DNA of 64,000 nucleotides. It comes from Pectobacterium araliae (lineage in GTDB: Bacteria; Pseudomonadota; Gammaproteobacteria; Enterobacterales; Enterobacteriaceae). Location: positions 3,596,001 to 3,660,000 of the forward strand of contig NZ_AP028908.1 in assembly GCF_037076465.1 (NCBI RefSeq). The letters are read 5' to 3'. This document shows positions 11,441 through 20,976 of the stretch, piece after piece (the first letter of the stretch is position 1; each line of letters opens with the position of its first letter). The translations under genes and the position numbers were made by a program. The notes beneath the pieces are model-generated. The model searched no databases. It saw nothing but the letters and a program-made list of their open reading frames with translations, and was not told the origin of the DNA.

Positions 11441-11632
11441 ACGCTAAACACCTTGTTATGTGCAGGCTCCTGCTTCGGTGGGAGCCTGAACGCCCCCGTG
11501 ACTCAAACCAGATTATCTCCCATTTTCACTCCAGTATCATAATGTTACAGAGTAATGAAACAGAGATAATCTTTTCTCGGTGTAAAGTAGGTTATCGACA
11601 TACCGATACAACATAGAAAAATGGGGACAATA

Positions 11633-12187
11633 ATGTCAAAAAACGTCGTTATTTATCATTCCGGCTATGGCCACACACAACGTCTGGCACAATCCGTAGC
11701 AGAAGGCGCGCAAGCAGCGCTGATCGCGATTGATGCAGAAGGGAATATTACCGATGCAGAGTGGGAGCAACTCGCCGCTGCCGACGCGATTATTTTCGGT
11801 GCACCGACATACATGGGCGGCGTTCCATGGCAGTTCAAGAAATTTGCGGATGCCAGTTCTAAAGCCTGGTTCTCCCGTACGTGGAGCAACAAAGTGTTCG
11901 GCGGTTTTACTAACAGCGCCAGCCTGAACGGTGACAAGCAGGTTACGCTGATTTATCTGCAAACGCTGGCTTCACAGCACGGCGGGATTTGGGTCAGCCT
12001 GAACCAGTTGCCTTCCAATGCCAAAGCGGCAAAACGTGACGATCTGAACAACCTCGGTGGTTCCGTCGGCCTGCTGGCACAAACGCCTTCTGATGCCAGC
12101 GCAGATGAAGTGATCGCAGGCGATCTGGCAACGGGTAAGCTGTACGGTCAGCGCATCGCTGACATCGCTGCGAAGCTGGCAAACTAG
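11633..12187 (+). CDS. WrbA-like flavodoxin-family NAD(P)H:quinone oxidoreductase
   Basis: A 184-residue flavodoxin-fold protein. The N-terminal FMN phosphate loop reads YHSGYGHTQRLA, followed by the FGAPTYMGGVPWQFKKF and FGGFTNSASLNGDKQ segments typical of the WrbA/flavodoxin_2 family. It probably reduces quinones by two electrons. It is shorter than WrbA (198 residues) and not adjacent to wrbA partners, so I give no symbol. GGGGAC just upstream supports the ATG at 11633. It is a single gene closed by a terminator at 12227. Confidence 0.82.
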   Translation: MSKNVVIYHSGYGHTQRLAQSVAEGAQAALIAIDAEGNITDAEWEQLAAADAIIFGAPTYMGGVPWQFKKFADASSKAWFSRTWSNKVFGGFTNSASLNGDKQVTLIYLQTLASQHGGIWVSLNQLPSNAKAAKRDDLNNLGGSVGLLAQTPSDASADEVIAGDLATGKLYGQRIADIAAKLAN

Positions 12188-12226
12188 TTAAAAGACGTCG
12201 CTTAAGCGTCAGTTTTCAATGAACAC

Positions 12227-12253
12227 GCGCCGCGCTTTCGCGGCGCTTTTTTT
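12227..12253 (+). terminator. Rho-independent terminator after the WrbA-like gene
   Basis: Perfect 8-bp stem GCGCCGCG / CGCGGCGC with a 4-base loop (12227-12246) followed by TTTTTTT. It sits at the convergent junction with the DUF2502 gene. Confidence 0.9.
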
Positions 12254-12258
12254 ATCTG

Positions 12259-12681
12259 CTAATCGCGGAACGATCCCCGCCCATTGCGATAATAGCCATT
12301 TCCTCGCTCATGTCCGCGCCTATCCCAATCGCCGCGACGTGGACCACGCTCGTCAACATAGCGTGGAGAACCAAAACGACGCTTATCAAAATTAAGTCTC
12401 TCGCGCTGGCTCTCACGCCACCCGCGAGCATCACGCCAGCGCCAACCATCCCAGTAGTAACCGTGCCGATTACGCTCACCACGATAGTCACCCCGGTGCT
12501 CCTGCCACCAGCGCTCGCTGCGCCAGTCATAGCCGTCCCAGTAATTACCACGCCTGTCACGCTCACCAATATTCAACGTGACGCCGGGCATCAGATCGAT
12601 GCTGGCACCCTTAGCCTCTGGTGCTGGCATAACCGCAAACATTCCCACAAACAGGGCACTGATGACGAGTGGCTTAAACAT
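12259..12681 (-). CDS. DUF2502 (YpeC-like) periplasmic protein, Arg/Trp/Tyr-rich
   Basis: A 140-residue exported protein. The signal peptide (MFKPLVISALFVGMFAVMPAPEAKGA) precedes a short conserved segment SIDLMPGVTLNIGERDRRGNYW. The rest is extremely rich in Arg, Gly, Trp, Tyr and Asp with WDGYDWR / WDGWRWR repeats. This matches the DUF2502 family (E. coli YpeC), of unknown function. The tail is longer than in YpeC (108 residues). The high charge and aromatic content suggest a disordered or surface-binding protein; that is inference. Confidence 0.8.
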   Translation of the reverse strand: MFKPLVISALFVGMFAVMPAPEAKGASIDLMPGVTLNIGERDRRGNYWDGYDWRSERWWQEHRGDYRGERNRHGYYWDGWRWRDARGWRESQRERLNFDKRRFGSPRYVDERGPRRGDWDRRGHERGNGYYRNGRGSFRD

Positions 12682-12974
12682 AGGGGTACTCCTTGCTCAC
12701 CGCGACTGCGGCCTGGCAAAGATATACGGGGAATTCTTCTTTTCCACTATCAGATAAACACGCATTTTCCTGACTTTACCGTTCTTAACGTTTCGCTAAC
12801 GCAGATGCACGCTATTCATCAGCACTCTATTAATTAATAAATCTAACATTTAAAAGACCTTAAATGATGAAAAAATGCAAAAAAAGATTAAATATAGAGA
12901 ATAAATATTAGAAATATTTATATAAAGGTTAATGCTACCCTCTGAACATCCATCATTTCTAGAGGGAATAAGCA
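12682..12974. other. Divergent intergenic region DUF2502 gene/ipdC
   Basis: About 290 bases, very AT-rich from 12826 to 12930, holding the divergent promoters. AGAGGGAATAAGCA just before 12975 provides the ribosome binding site for the decarboxylase. No gene is seen. Confidence 0.5.
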
Positions 12975-14642
12975 ATGAGCGAAAGCTATACGGTAGGAGA
13001 TTATTTACTGGATCGTCTGACACAGGTTGGTATTCAGCACCTCTTCGGCGTACCGGGCGATTACAACCTGCATTTTCTCGATCATGTCATCAGGCACCCA
13101 GATATCACTTGGGTGGGCTGTGCGAACGAGTTAAACGCCGCTTACGCCGCCGATGGCTATGCGCGGTGCCGTCCGGCGGCGGCACTACTCACCACCTTCG
13201 GCGTGGGTGAACTCAGCGCAATTAACGGCATTGCGGGCAGCTATGCAGAATGCTTGCCTGTCATTCACATTGCCACTGCACCCAGTCTCGCGTCACAACG
13301 CAATGGCGAATTGCTCCATCACACATTAGGTGACGGCGACTTCAGGCACTTTTCCCGCATGGCGGCAGAAGTTACCGTTGCGCAGGCCAGCCTCACCGTC
13401 GAGAACGCAACCACAGAGATCGACAGGGTTATTGGAGAAGCGCTTGCGCAGCATAAGCCGGTATACCTGTTTCTGCCATTGGACGTGGCGGCGGCACCTG
13501 CGGGTACACGACCGTATTCACTCGTTATCCCTGAACCACTCCGCTCTGATGAATCGCTGCAAGCTTTTACCGCAGCCGCCACCACGATGCTCAGCGAGGC
13601 AAGATCAGTCTCCTTGCTGGCTGACTTTCTGGCTCAGCGCGCTGGCGTTGCAGGGCAAATCCAACGCTGGCTTGATAAAACCCCGCTCCCCCACGCCACC
13701 TTGCTGATGGGGAAAGGCACGCTAAACGAACAACATCGCAGTTTTACCGGCACCTACGCGGGTGGCGGCAGTCACGAAACGATCAGGGCACACATCGAAG
13801 ACGCGGATGTCATCATCAGCATTGGCGTGCGTTATACCGATACGATTACCACTGGCTTCAGCCACCAGATTTCGAGCGAAAAAAATATCGACATCCAGAC
13901 CACGCTGGCTCGCGTTGGCGATCGGATTTTCCCCTCGGTTCCGATGTCAGACGCTATCGCCGCGCTGGAAAAAATCACCGCGATGCTCGCTTCACGCTGG
14001 GAATACCGCGCGATTACGCCCCCCGCCTTACCGCAATCAGAGCACACAGACACACTCAATCAACGGGAGTTTTGGCAACAGATGCAGCGGTTCCTCCGCT
14101 CTGGCGATATTCTCGTGACCGACCAAGGCACCTCCTGTTTTGGGGCCGCCACGCTCCGGTTACCCGCGGGCTGTCATTTCATCGTCCAACCGCTGTGGGG
14201 TTCAATAGGCTATTCTCTACCCGCCGCATTCGGCGCACAGATTGCCGAACCGGAACGACGCGTGGTGCTGTTGATCGGCGATGGCTCACTTCAGCTCACC
14301 GTACAGGAACTGGGCTCGATCATTCGGGATCGCCTGAACATAGTCATTGTGGTGCTGAATAACGAAGGCTACACCGTTGAACGCGCGATTCACGGCCCCG
14401 AACAACGCTACAACGATATTGCCGCCTGGAACTGGACACAGCTTCCTGCCGCGCTAGGGGCGAATGAAAACGAGATACTCTGCGAACAGGTATGTTCACC
14501 GGCCGCACTCGCACAGATGCTTGAGCAAGTGAATGCCGTGTCGCGTTTGTCGCTCATTGAAGTGGTATTGCCGAGAATGGATATTCCCGCGCTTTTACAC
14601 ACCATCACGCAGTCGCTTGAGACCCGCAATACCGTGCAGTAG
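12975..14642 (+). CDS. ipdC: Thiamine-diphosphate-dependent indolepyruvate/2-oxo acid decarboxylase
   Basis: Decarboxylates indole-3-pyruvate (or phenylpyruvate and related 2-oxo acids) to the aldehyde, a step of the indole-3-pyruvate route to auxin in plant-associated bacteria. The 555-residue enzyme has the ThDP-decarboxylase layout: catalytic Glu52 in CANELNAAYAADGYAR, the catalytic pair His115-His116 in LLHHTLGDGDF, and a ThDP-binding GDGS...NN motif at about residues 434-462 (GDGSLQLTVQELGS ... VVLNNEGYTVERA). It follows Enterobacter IpdC closely in the EGYTVERAIHG and QRYNDIAxWNW regions. Pyruvate decarboxylase is the alternative; the indolepyruvate assignment rests on recalled similarity, not on a substrate-specific residue. 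Confidence 0.85.
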   Translation: MSESYTVGDYLLDRLTQVGIQHLFGVPGDYNLHFLDHVIRHPDITWVGCANELNAAYAADGYARCRPAAALLTTFGVGELSAINGIAGSYAECLPVIHIATAPSLASQRNGELLHHTLGDGDFRHFSRMAAEVTVAQASLTVENATTEIDRVIGEALAQHKPVYLFLPLDVAAAPAGTRPYSLVIPEPLRSDESLQAFTAAATTMLSEARSVSLLADFLAQRAGVAGQIQRWLDKTPLPHATLLMGKGTLNEQHRSFTGTYAGGGSHETIRAHIEDADVIISIGVRYTDTITTGFSHQISSEKNIDIQTTLARVGDRIFPSVPMSDAIAALEKITAMLASRWEYRAITPPALPQSEHTDTLNQREFWQQMQRFLRSGDILVTDQGTSCFGAATLRLPAGCHFIVQPLWGSIGYSLPAAFGAQIAEPERRVVLLIGDGSLQLTVQELGSIIRDRLNIVIVVLNNEGYTVERAIHGPEQRYNDIAAWNWTQLPAALGANENEILCEQVCSPAALAQMLEQVNAVSRLSLIEVVLPRMDIPALLHTITQSLETRNTVQ

Positions 14643-14682
14643 CGCGGTATCAGATTAAGGCCAGGACTTTGTCATCAATCTG

Positions 14683-14709
14683 AGGCGCTCATTGAGCGCC
14701 TTTCTTTTT
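14683..14709 (+). terminator. Terminator between ipdC and fklB
   Basis: 8-bp stem AGGCGCTC / GAGCGCCT with a 3-base loop (14683-14701) followed by TTCTTTTT. It lies between convergent genes, with the U-tract serving ipdC. Confidence 0.85.
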
Positions 14710-14718
14710 GTCTGGAGA

Positions 14719-15339
14719 TTACAGAATTTCCAGCAATTCCACTTCAAAAATCAGCGCGCTGAATGGCGGAATGGAAGCACCTGCACCACGTTCGCCATAC
14801 GCCAGATTATGCGGGATATAGAGCTCCCACTTAGAACCGACTGGCATCAGCGTCAACGCCTCAATCCAGCCAGGAATGACGCCACTGACCGGGAACTCAG
14901 CAGGTTGACCACGCTCAACGGAGCTATCGAACACGCTACCGTCAATCAGGCGACCGGTATAATGCACACGAACACGATCCTGACGAGCAGGAATCGCCCC
15001 ATCACCCTGTGTTAACACGCGGAATTGCAGACCGGATTCCGTGCTATCCACGCCTTCTTTCTGCGCATTTTCCGCCAGGAACTGTTGGCCTTCTACTGCC
15101 AGCTCCTGTTGGCGATCGCGACGCACGGCATCGGCACGTTCATGAACTTCACGCAGCGCACGGTGAACCACATCCACAGGCACCGCTGGCGCGTTACCTT
15201 CCAGCGCATCGCGTAGACCAGCAAGCAGAGCTTCTGGGATCAAGCCTTCAAGCCCTGATTCCTGTAACTGTTGACCAACCTGTAAGCCGATGCCGTAACT
15301 TGCCTGCGCTTCGACGCTATCAAAAGAAGGTGTTGTCAT
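14719..15339 (-). CDS. fklB: FKBP-type peptidyl-prolyl cis-trans isomerase FklB (FKBP22)
   Basis: Cytosolic proline isomerase and chaperone of 206 residues, the E. coli FklB length. An N-terminal helical dimerisation domain (about 1-85, FKBP_N) is followed by an FKBP catalytic domain (about 115-206) with [33 protein letters not shown] and [23 protein letters not shown]. There is no signal peptide. It is divergent from the ytfB-like gene, as in E. coli. Confidence 0.96.
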   Translation of the reverse strand: MTTPSFDSVEAQASYGIGLQVGQQLQESGLEGLIPEALLAGLRDALEGNAPAVPVDVVHRALREVHERADAVRRDRQQELAVEGQQFLAENAQKEGVDSTESGLQFRVLTQGDGAIPARQDRVRVHYTGRLIDGSVFDSSVERGQPAEFPVSGVIPGWIEALTLMPVGSKWELYIPHNLAYGERGAGASIPPFSALIFEVELLEIL

Positions 15340-15692
15340 GGATGTTCCTTTTAATCTGTAAAAAACTGAAAGCGCAGCATAACAGCGACAGAGTGTGGGG
15401 TAAAATCCTGTGTGCAGGTAATCACGTTAACTGAACGCGAGCTAAACCATTACCGGAAGCTGGCCTATACTGGTGGTTCTACTATTCCTAACGCATCGGC
15501 TACCTTGATCATCAACGCGTTAACTAGTCAGCTGAGGGAAATTATCGGTATACTGAACGTATTCTTATCCTGATGCGGTTTTTATGCTGACGCAGCGTGA
15601 TTGTTGGCATAGCGTGGTGAATGACATCATTGCTATTTGATGCGTTTTTATACTGAGTGTTTTTATACTGAACTGTAGTAAGAGAGGTCACC
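15340..15692. other. Divergent intergenic region fklB/ytfB with repeated GTTTTTATACTGA element
   Basis: About 350 bases. Four related copies of a (GTTTTT)ATACTGA-type element occur at about 15547-15559, 15577-15591, 15642-15656 and 15659-15674, the last two nearly adjacent and just upstream of ytfB. They could be regulator half-sites or promoter duplications. No gene is seen. Confidence 0.45.
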
Positions 15693-16406
15693 ATGGGCAG
15701 AATTGCGCCCAGGAAGCGGAAAACCACCTGGGATTATCAAACGCTAGTACGCTTCTGCCAGCGAATTATCCAGCGGCAGCCCTCAGATGCTGTAGCCGTA
15801 GAAAATGATGAGGCTAATGAAGAGCTGGAGCGTCTGTCTCCTCCTTCCCTGCGTGAACGTATGCGTGTCAGGCTGAAAAAAATCTGGCATCTGCCCGACA
15901 GCTATCACTGGATGGAACCGCTGCCGCTCCTCCATCGTCGCTGGATTTTAGTCGCTATCGCACTGCTGCTGGTCGTCTTGCTCTGGCCTTACAGCGCGCA
16001 ACATCCACAGCCTGCCCGTACCACCCCCGTACCGCTTACTCAGGCAGATAATCAAGCTGCGATGCAGGCTGTGATTATTGAAAACCCGCCTTCCACGTCA
16101 CAACAGCAACATACGGCTACACCACCACCGGCTCAGCAGTCAGCGCCGTGGCGGAATTATGAAATATCATCAGGGCAAACGTTGGCCCAACTCTTTCGCG
16201 ATAACAATTTACCCGTCAGCGATGTGTTCGCGATGGCGCAGGTGGAGGGGCGGGATAAGCCGCTCAGCAATTTGCGGGCAGGTCAGGCGGTCAAACTCCA
16301 ACTGAATGCACAGGGTATGGTCGCAGAGCTGGAGATCGAAACCACGGCGAACCAGACGATCAGGTTCACGCGCGGTGCGGACGGGGCATTTACCCGTACG
16401 CGCTAG
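15693..16406 (+). CDS. ytfB: OapA/YtfB family cell-division protein
   Basis: A 237-residue bitopic inner-membrane protein. A cytosolic N-terminal region with the OapA_N motif (LPDSYHWMEPLPLLHRR, about 65-90) precedes one membrane segment (about 92-108). A Pro/Gln/Thr-rich linker and a LysM-like OapA domain follow (about 150-237: ISSGQTLAQLFRDNNLPVSDVFAMAQVEG). E. coli YtfB binds cell-wall glycans and localises to the septum; it is similar here but lacks the roughly 50-residue N-terminal extension seen in this protein. AGAGAGGTCACC precedes the ATG at 15693. The 3' end overlaps the convergent DUF488 gene by four bases. Confidence 0.88.
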   Translation: MGRIAPRKRKTTWDYQTLVRFCQRIIQRQPSDAVAVENDEANEELERLSPPSLRERMRVRLKKIWHLPDSYHWMEPLPLLHRRWILVAIALLLVVLLWPYSAQHPQPARTTPVPLTQADNQAAMQAVIIENPPSTSQQQHTATPPPAQQSAPWRNYEISSGQTLAQLFRDNNLPVSDVFAMAQVEGRDKPLSNLRAGQAVKLQLNAQGMVAELEIETTANQTIRFTRGADGAFTRTR

Positions 16407-16765
16407 CGGGATTGCTGTTCCAACAGGAAGTCGCGCAAAACGATAGCATGATTGTGCTGCGCGTCTTTACTGCCATAAAGCAGTGTGATGACCTTCTTCT
16501 TCTCAAGCAACGTCAGCAGTCTGTTACACGCGGTCCCCTGCGCTAATTCATTACGATAATAATGCACAAATTCCGCCCAACGTTCAGGTTCAGCGTGGAA
16601 CCATTTTCGCAGCTCACTGCTCGGCGCAATGTCTTTAAACCACTCAACCCCTTCCAGACGCGTTTTACTGATGCCACGCGGCCACAGGCGGTCAATAAGA
16701 AAAGTGGGGGTAGAAAAAGGGGCTTGCGCGTCATACACGCGGGTGAGGTGAATTAAGTCAGACAT
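16403..16765 (-). CDS. DUF488 family protein
   Basis: A 120-residue cytosolic protein of the DUF488 (YeaO-like) family, unknown function. Conserved features are LTRVYDA, FLIDRLWPRGISK, WFKDIAPSSELRKWFHAEPERW and the C-terminal VITLLYGSKDAQHNHAIVL. The ATG at 16765 has GGAGG upstream and begins the conserved domain; the 11 earlier in-frame residues are not needed. It ends overlapping the end of ytfB on the opposite strand. Confidence 0.83.
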   Translation of the reverse strand: MSDLIHLTRVYDAQAPFSTPTFLIDRLWPRGISKTRLEGVEWFKDIAPSSELRKWFHAEPERWAEFVHYYRNELAQGTACNRLLTLLEKKKVITLLYGSKDAQHNHAIVLRDFLLEQQSR

Positions 16766-16832
16766 GCGGCCTCCGGCCTCATTTTTAGGTATAGGCAATG
16801 ATAGGCCATTATTCCCCGATCCCTAAAATGCA

Positions 16833-16857
16833 AAACGCTGGCACAAGGCCAGCGTTT
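16833..16857 (-). terminator. Terminator of the rpsF-rplI operon
   Basis: 10-bp stem AAACGCTGGC / GCCAGCGTTT with a 5-base loop. Read on the minus strand it follows the rplI stop by about 40 bases and is followed by TGCATTTTA. Confidence 0.8.
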
Positions 16858-16897
16858 CACATGTTAACTAAAGTATTAATTCAACGATAAACGTGAA

Positions 16898-17350
16898 TTA
16901 TGCTTCAGCAACAACAACGACATTCAGTTCAGCAAACACATCGCTGTGTACCTGGAAGCTCACTTCGTGATCGCCCAGAGTACGCAGAACGCCGTTCGGC
17001 AAACGAACTTCGCTCTTCGCGATTTCAACACCAGCAGCCGTTACCGCATCAGCGATATCGCGAGTACCGATGGAACCGAACAGTTTACCTTCGTCGCCTG
17101 CTTTAGACGCGATGGTAACGCTACCCAGTTCTTTGATCTTAGCGGCGCGAGCTTCAGCTGCAGCCAGAACGTCAGCCAGTTTGGCTTCCAGTTCAGCACG
17201 GCGTGCTTCGAAGAACTCAACGTTTTTCTTGGTTGCAGGGACAGCTTTGCCCTGTGGAACCAAGAAGTTACGAGCATAGCCCGCTTTAACGTTTACCTGA
17301 TCACCCAGGCTGCCCAGGTTTGCTACTTTATCAAGCAGAATAACTTGCAT
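16898..17350 (-). CDS. rplI: 50S ribosomal protein L9
   Basis: Large-subunit protein L9, 150 residues as in E. coli (149-150). The N-terminal rRNA-binding domain carries [19 protein letters not shown] and the [13 protein letters not shown] signature. A long connecting helix rich in Ala/Glu/Lys (about 45-75) leads to a C-terminal domain ([14 protein letters not shown]). It is the last gene of the rpsF-priB-rpsR-rplI operon, about 40 bases downstream of rpsR. Confidence 0.98.
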   Translation of the reverse strand: MQVILLDKVANLGSLGDQVNVKAGYARNFLVPQGKAVPATKKNVEFFEARRAELEAKLADVLAAAEARAAKIKELGSVTIASKAGDEGKLFGSIGTRDIADAVTAAGVEIAKSEVRLPNGVLRTLGDHEVSFQVHSDVFAELNVVVVAEA

Positions 17351-17391
17351 TACTTTATCCTCTCAAAGTCTCGTTAATGGACAGTGGCCGA

Positions 17392-17944
<553 letters not shown>

Positions 17945-17949
17945 AACAA

Positions 17950-18420
<471 letters not shown>

Positions 18421-18579
18421 CGGCTGAAAAAATGACGCGTAAGTATAGTGCTACAAACAATAAAAGACAAGGCTAAGCACAGAACAACGCCCAGTTAAGA
18501 ACTGTATCGACTTAAATGCGATCGATCTTAAATACACTGTCTACCCAATAACCGGGCCCACTACCGGGTGCCATCACGG

Positions 18580-19326
18580 TTATTGCGGCATGCGTGGAAT
18601 GCTGGATAGCAGCTTTTGCGTATAAGGATGCTGTGGTGAAGCCAGAACATCCCGCACACGACCTTGCTCCACAATACGCCCGTGCTCCAGCACGACAATG
18701 TCCTCGCACAGTGCAGCAACAGTACCGAGATCGTGCGAGACTAAAACCAGCGTGGTAAGGTTTGACAGCGACTTAAGCAATTCGACAATACGAATTTTCG
18801 TAGACAGATCGAGTGCGCTTACCGCTTCATCAGCCAACACCACATCAGGCTGCGACACAATTGCACGGGCGATGGCGATACGTTGGCGCTGACCACCAGA
18901 AAACGCATGCGGATAGCGATCAATCGCATCTGCTGGCAACCCTACGGCATGAAGTACGTCGTTTACCGTCTCCGCTACTGGTTTGCGAATACGCAGTGCT
19001 CGCAGCGGTTCTGCAATGATATCTCGTACCCGCTGGCGCGGATCAAGGGAGGAATAGGGATCCTGAAAAACGACCTGTACGGATTTGCGGTATTCCCGCA
19101 TAAATCGTCGATCGCGCGGATTGAGTACCTGACCGTTAAAACGCACTTCGCCCTGTGATGGCAGGTTCAGGCCGAGTAAAATACGCAGTAATGTGGTTTT
19201 GCCCGACCCGGATTCCCCCACAATACCCAGATTGACACCACGATGAAGGGTTAATGATACCTCATTGAGTATTTGACGATCGCTTTGATAGCTGAACGTT
19301 ACGCCATCCACATCAATCAGGTTCAT
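18580..19326 (-). CDS. ABC transporter ATP-binding protein, DppF/OppF type
   Basis: Second ATPase of a peptide/nickel-type importer. The 248 residues have Walker A GESGSGKTTLLRIL near residue 36, Q-loop VFQDPYSSLDP, signature FSGGQRQRIAIARAIV near 143, Walker B VVLADEAVSALD and switch His in VLVSHDLGTVAALCE. It is slightly shorter than DppF (about 330 residues), lacking most of the C-terminal oligopeptide/dipeptide extension, though HPYTQKLLSSIP is present. It overlaps the upstream ATPase gene by four bases and ends the operon. Confidence 0.92.
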   Translation of the reverse strand: MNLIDVDGVTFSYQSDRQILNEVSLTLHRGVNLGIVGESGSGKTTLLRILLGLNLPSQGEVRFNGQVLNPRDRRFMREYRKSVQVVFQDPYSSLDPRQRVRDIIAEPLRALRIRKPVAETVNDVLHAVGLPADAIDRYPHAFSGGQRQRIAIARAIVSQPDVVLADEAVSALDLSTKIRIVELLKSLSNLTTLVLVSHDLGTVAALCEDIVVLEHGRIVEQGRVRDVLASPQHPYTQKLLSSIPRMPQ

Positions 19327-20132
19327 GGCCTATACCCCAATGCCGTATCGAATGAACGCGCTGCGGCAACCAATATTTTCGTATATTCATCTTCAGGCTG
19401 GCGAAACACCACGGCGATATCCCCTTGTTCAACCAAACGGCCTTTGTTCATCACCATCACTCTGTTCGCCACCTTGGCCACCACCGGCAGATCGTGACTG
19501 ATAAACAGCAGGGCAGACCCCTGTTCCGTTACCAGACTCATGAGAAGCTTCAATATTTCTGCCTGCGTAGTGACATCCAAGGCGGTGGTCGGTTCATCGG
19601 CGATCAGCAACGCGGGTTCACAAGCCAATGCCATAGCGATTGCCACACGCTGCCGCTGCCCACCGGATAATTCATGCGGCCAGGCGGTAACGATTTTCTC
19701 CGGCTGCGGCAAAGCGACCCGTTCAATCCAGCGTAGAACGGCATGAGTAACCGCGCGTCGATCGGCGGCGCGCCCTGTTCTCCGAGCCGTGCGCTGGACA
19801 GGTTCGGCTATCAATTGCCCAATTCGCATTAACGGGTTAAGTGCCGTCAGGGGTTCCTGAAACACCGTCGCTACCTGACTGCCTCGCAGACGCGTTAGCT
19901 GGCGATCGCTGGCACCGATGATCGATTGCCCGGCCAACTGCACCGATCCACTGGCCTGAATTGCGGCGGGTAACAGACCGTTAATCGCCAACGCGGTCAA
20001 TGATTTTCCTGACCCCGATTCACCAATCAAACCAACACGATCGCCGGGAGCGAGAGTAAAAGAGAGATCGGAAACCAGCGTCCGCGTGCCCGCACGCAAC
20101 GACAATGAATTAACTGTCAGCAGGTTATCCAT
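19323..20132 (-). CDS. ABC transporter ATP-binding protein, DppD/OppD type
   Basis: First ATPase of the importer, 269 residues from the ATG at 20132. Walker A GESGSGKSLTALAING, Q-loop VFQEPLTALNPLM, signature LSGGQRQRVAIAMALA, Walker B LLIADEPTTALD and the switch LLFISHDLPVVAKVA are all present. The chosen start overlaps the permease stop by eight bases and begins the fold at MDNLLTVNSLSLRAG. The frame is open 14 codons further upstream without homology. It pairs with the downstream ATPase as a heterodimer. Confidence 0.92.
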   Translation of the reverse strand: MDNLLTVNSLSLRAGTRTLVSDLSFTLAPGDRVGLIGESGSGKSLTALAINGLLPAAIQASGSVQLAGQSIIGASDRQLTRLRGSQVATVFQEPLTALNPLMRIGQLIAEPVQRTARRTGRAADRRAVTHAVLRWIERVALPQPEKIVTAWPHELSGGQRQRVAIAMALACEPALLIADEPTTALDVTTQAEILKLLMSLVTEQGSALLFISHDLPVVAKVANRVMVMNKGRLVEQGDIAVVFRQPEDEYTKILVAAARSFDTALGYRP

Positions 20133-20976
20133 GGTGACCTCCACCGTCAGGTTCCCCTCTGTCACGCAGTCCATCCGCTAATAGGTTGATACCAACAATC
20201 AATGTCACCAATGCAATACCCGGTGCGATCACGCCAAAAGGGGCGGTATACACCGATCCCTGCGCTTCCTGTAATAACCGTCCCCATGACGTATTTGGCG
20301 GCGGTGCTCCCAGCCCAAGATAGGAGAGCGAAGCTTCAGCAATCACCGCCGCCCCGAACTGCAACGCGATGTTTACTGATAATGTCGGCCAGATATTCGG
20401 CAAAATATGTCGAAAAATAATGCTTCCCCATGACGAGCCAGATGTCCGAGCAGCCGTAATATAATCCATCCGTAGTACTTGTTTTGTCAGAATACGCGTT
20501 AGCCTGGCGATAATCGCGGAAATCGCAATACCGAGAGCAACGATCGCCGAGCCCAGACTGGCTCCATCACCACTCGCCACAATCAGCATCGCCAACAACA
20601 GCGTAGGAAACGCGATAAGAATGTCCAGCACCACCGCCAGCACATCATCCAGCGTGCGACTGGCGAATGCCGATAGCAGGCCGAGTGTGACGCCAATCGC
20701 CAGACCAACCATAACCGCGCCGCCCCCCGTCAACAACGCCACGCGGGCACCGCTCATCATCAATGTAAATAAATCCCGCCCTAATCGATCAGTGCCAGCC
20801 CAATGCAGTAAAGACGGCGCTTCCAATCGAGTGCCCGTCATCGCGGTGGGATCCCAGGGCGTCCAGAACAGCGTCGTGAACGCAATGAGCACGTGTACGC
20901 CCACGAGTAGTCCCCCCAACATCAGGGTGAAGGAACGAGAGCGGCGTCCCAACGTGGCGAAGGAAAACCGAATCAT
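20125..20976 (-). CDS. ABC transporter permease, DppC/OppC type
   Basis: Inner-membrane permease, 283 residues, with about six hydrophobic segments. The N-terminal motif GTDRLGRDLFTLMMSGAR and the EAA loop AARTSGSSWGSIIFRHILPN near residue 180 are typical of BPD_transp_1 permeases of dipeptide/nickel systems. YLGLGAPPPNTSWGRLLQE follows the EAA loop as in DppC. It overlaps its neighbours by 4 and 8 bases. Confidence 0.93.
   Translation of the reverse strand: MIRFSFATLGRRSRSFTLMLGGLLVGVHVLIAFTTLFWTPWDPTAMTGTRLEAPSLLHWAGTDRLGRDLFTLMMSGARVALLTGGGAVMVGLAIGVTLGLLSAFASRTLDDVLAVVLDILIAFPTLLLAMLIVASGDGASLGSAIVALGIAISAIIARLTRILTKQVLRMDYITAARTSGSSWGSIIFRHILPNIWPTLSVNIALQFGAAVIAEASLSYLGLGAPPPNTSWGRLLQEAQGSVYTAPFGVIAPGIALVTLIVGINLLADGLRDRGEPDGGGHHG

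Noticed and set aside
11464..11488. Rho-independent terminator after cpdB
   Set aside because: A 7-8 bp GC-rich stem is present, but it is followed by GAACGCCCCC rather than a T-run, so it was left as a note in the cpdB entry.
18541..18579. Terminator after the ABC operon
   Set aside because: Repeated ACCGGG/CCCGGT elements occur, but I could not draw a stable stem with a U-tract on the minus strand.
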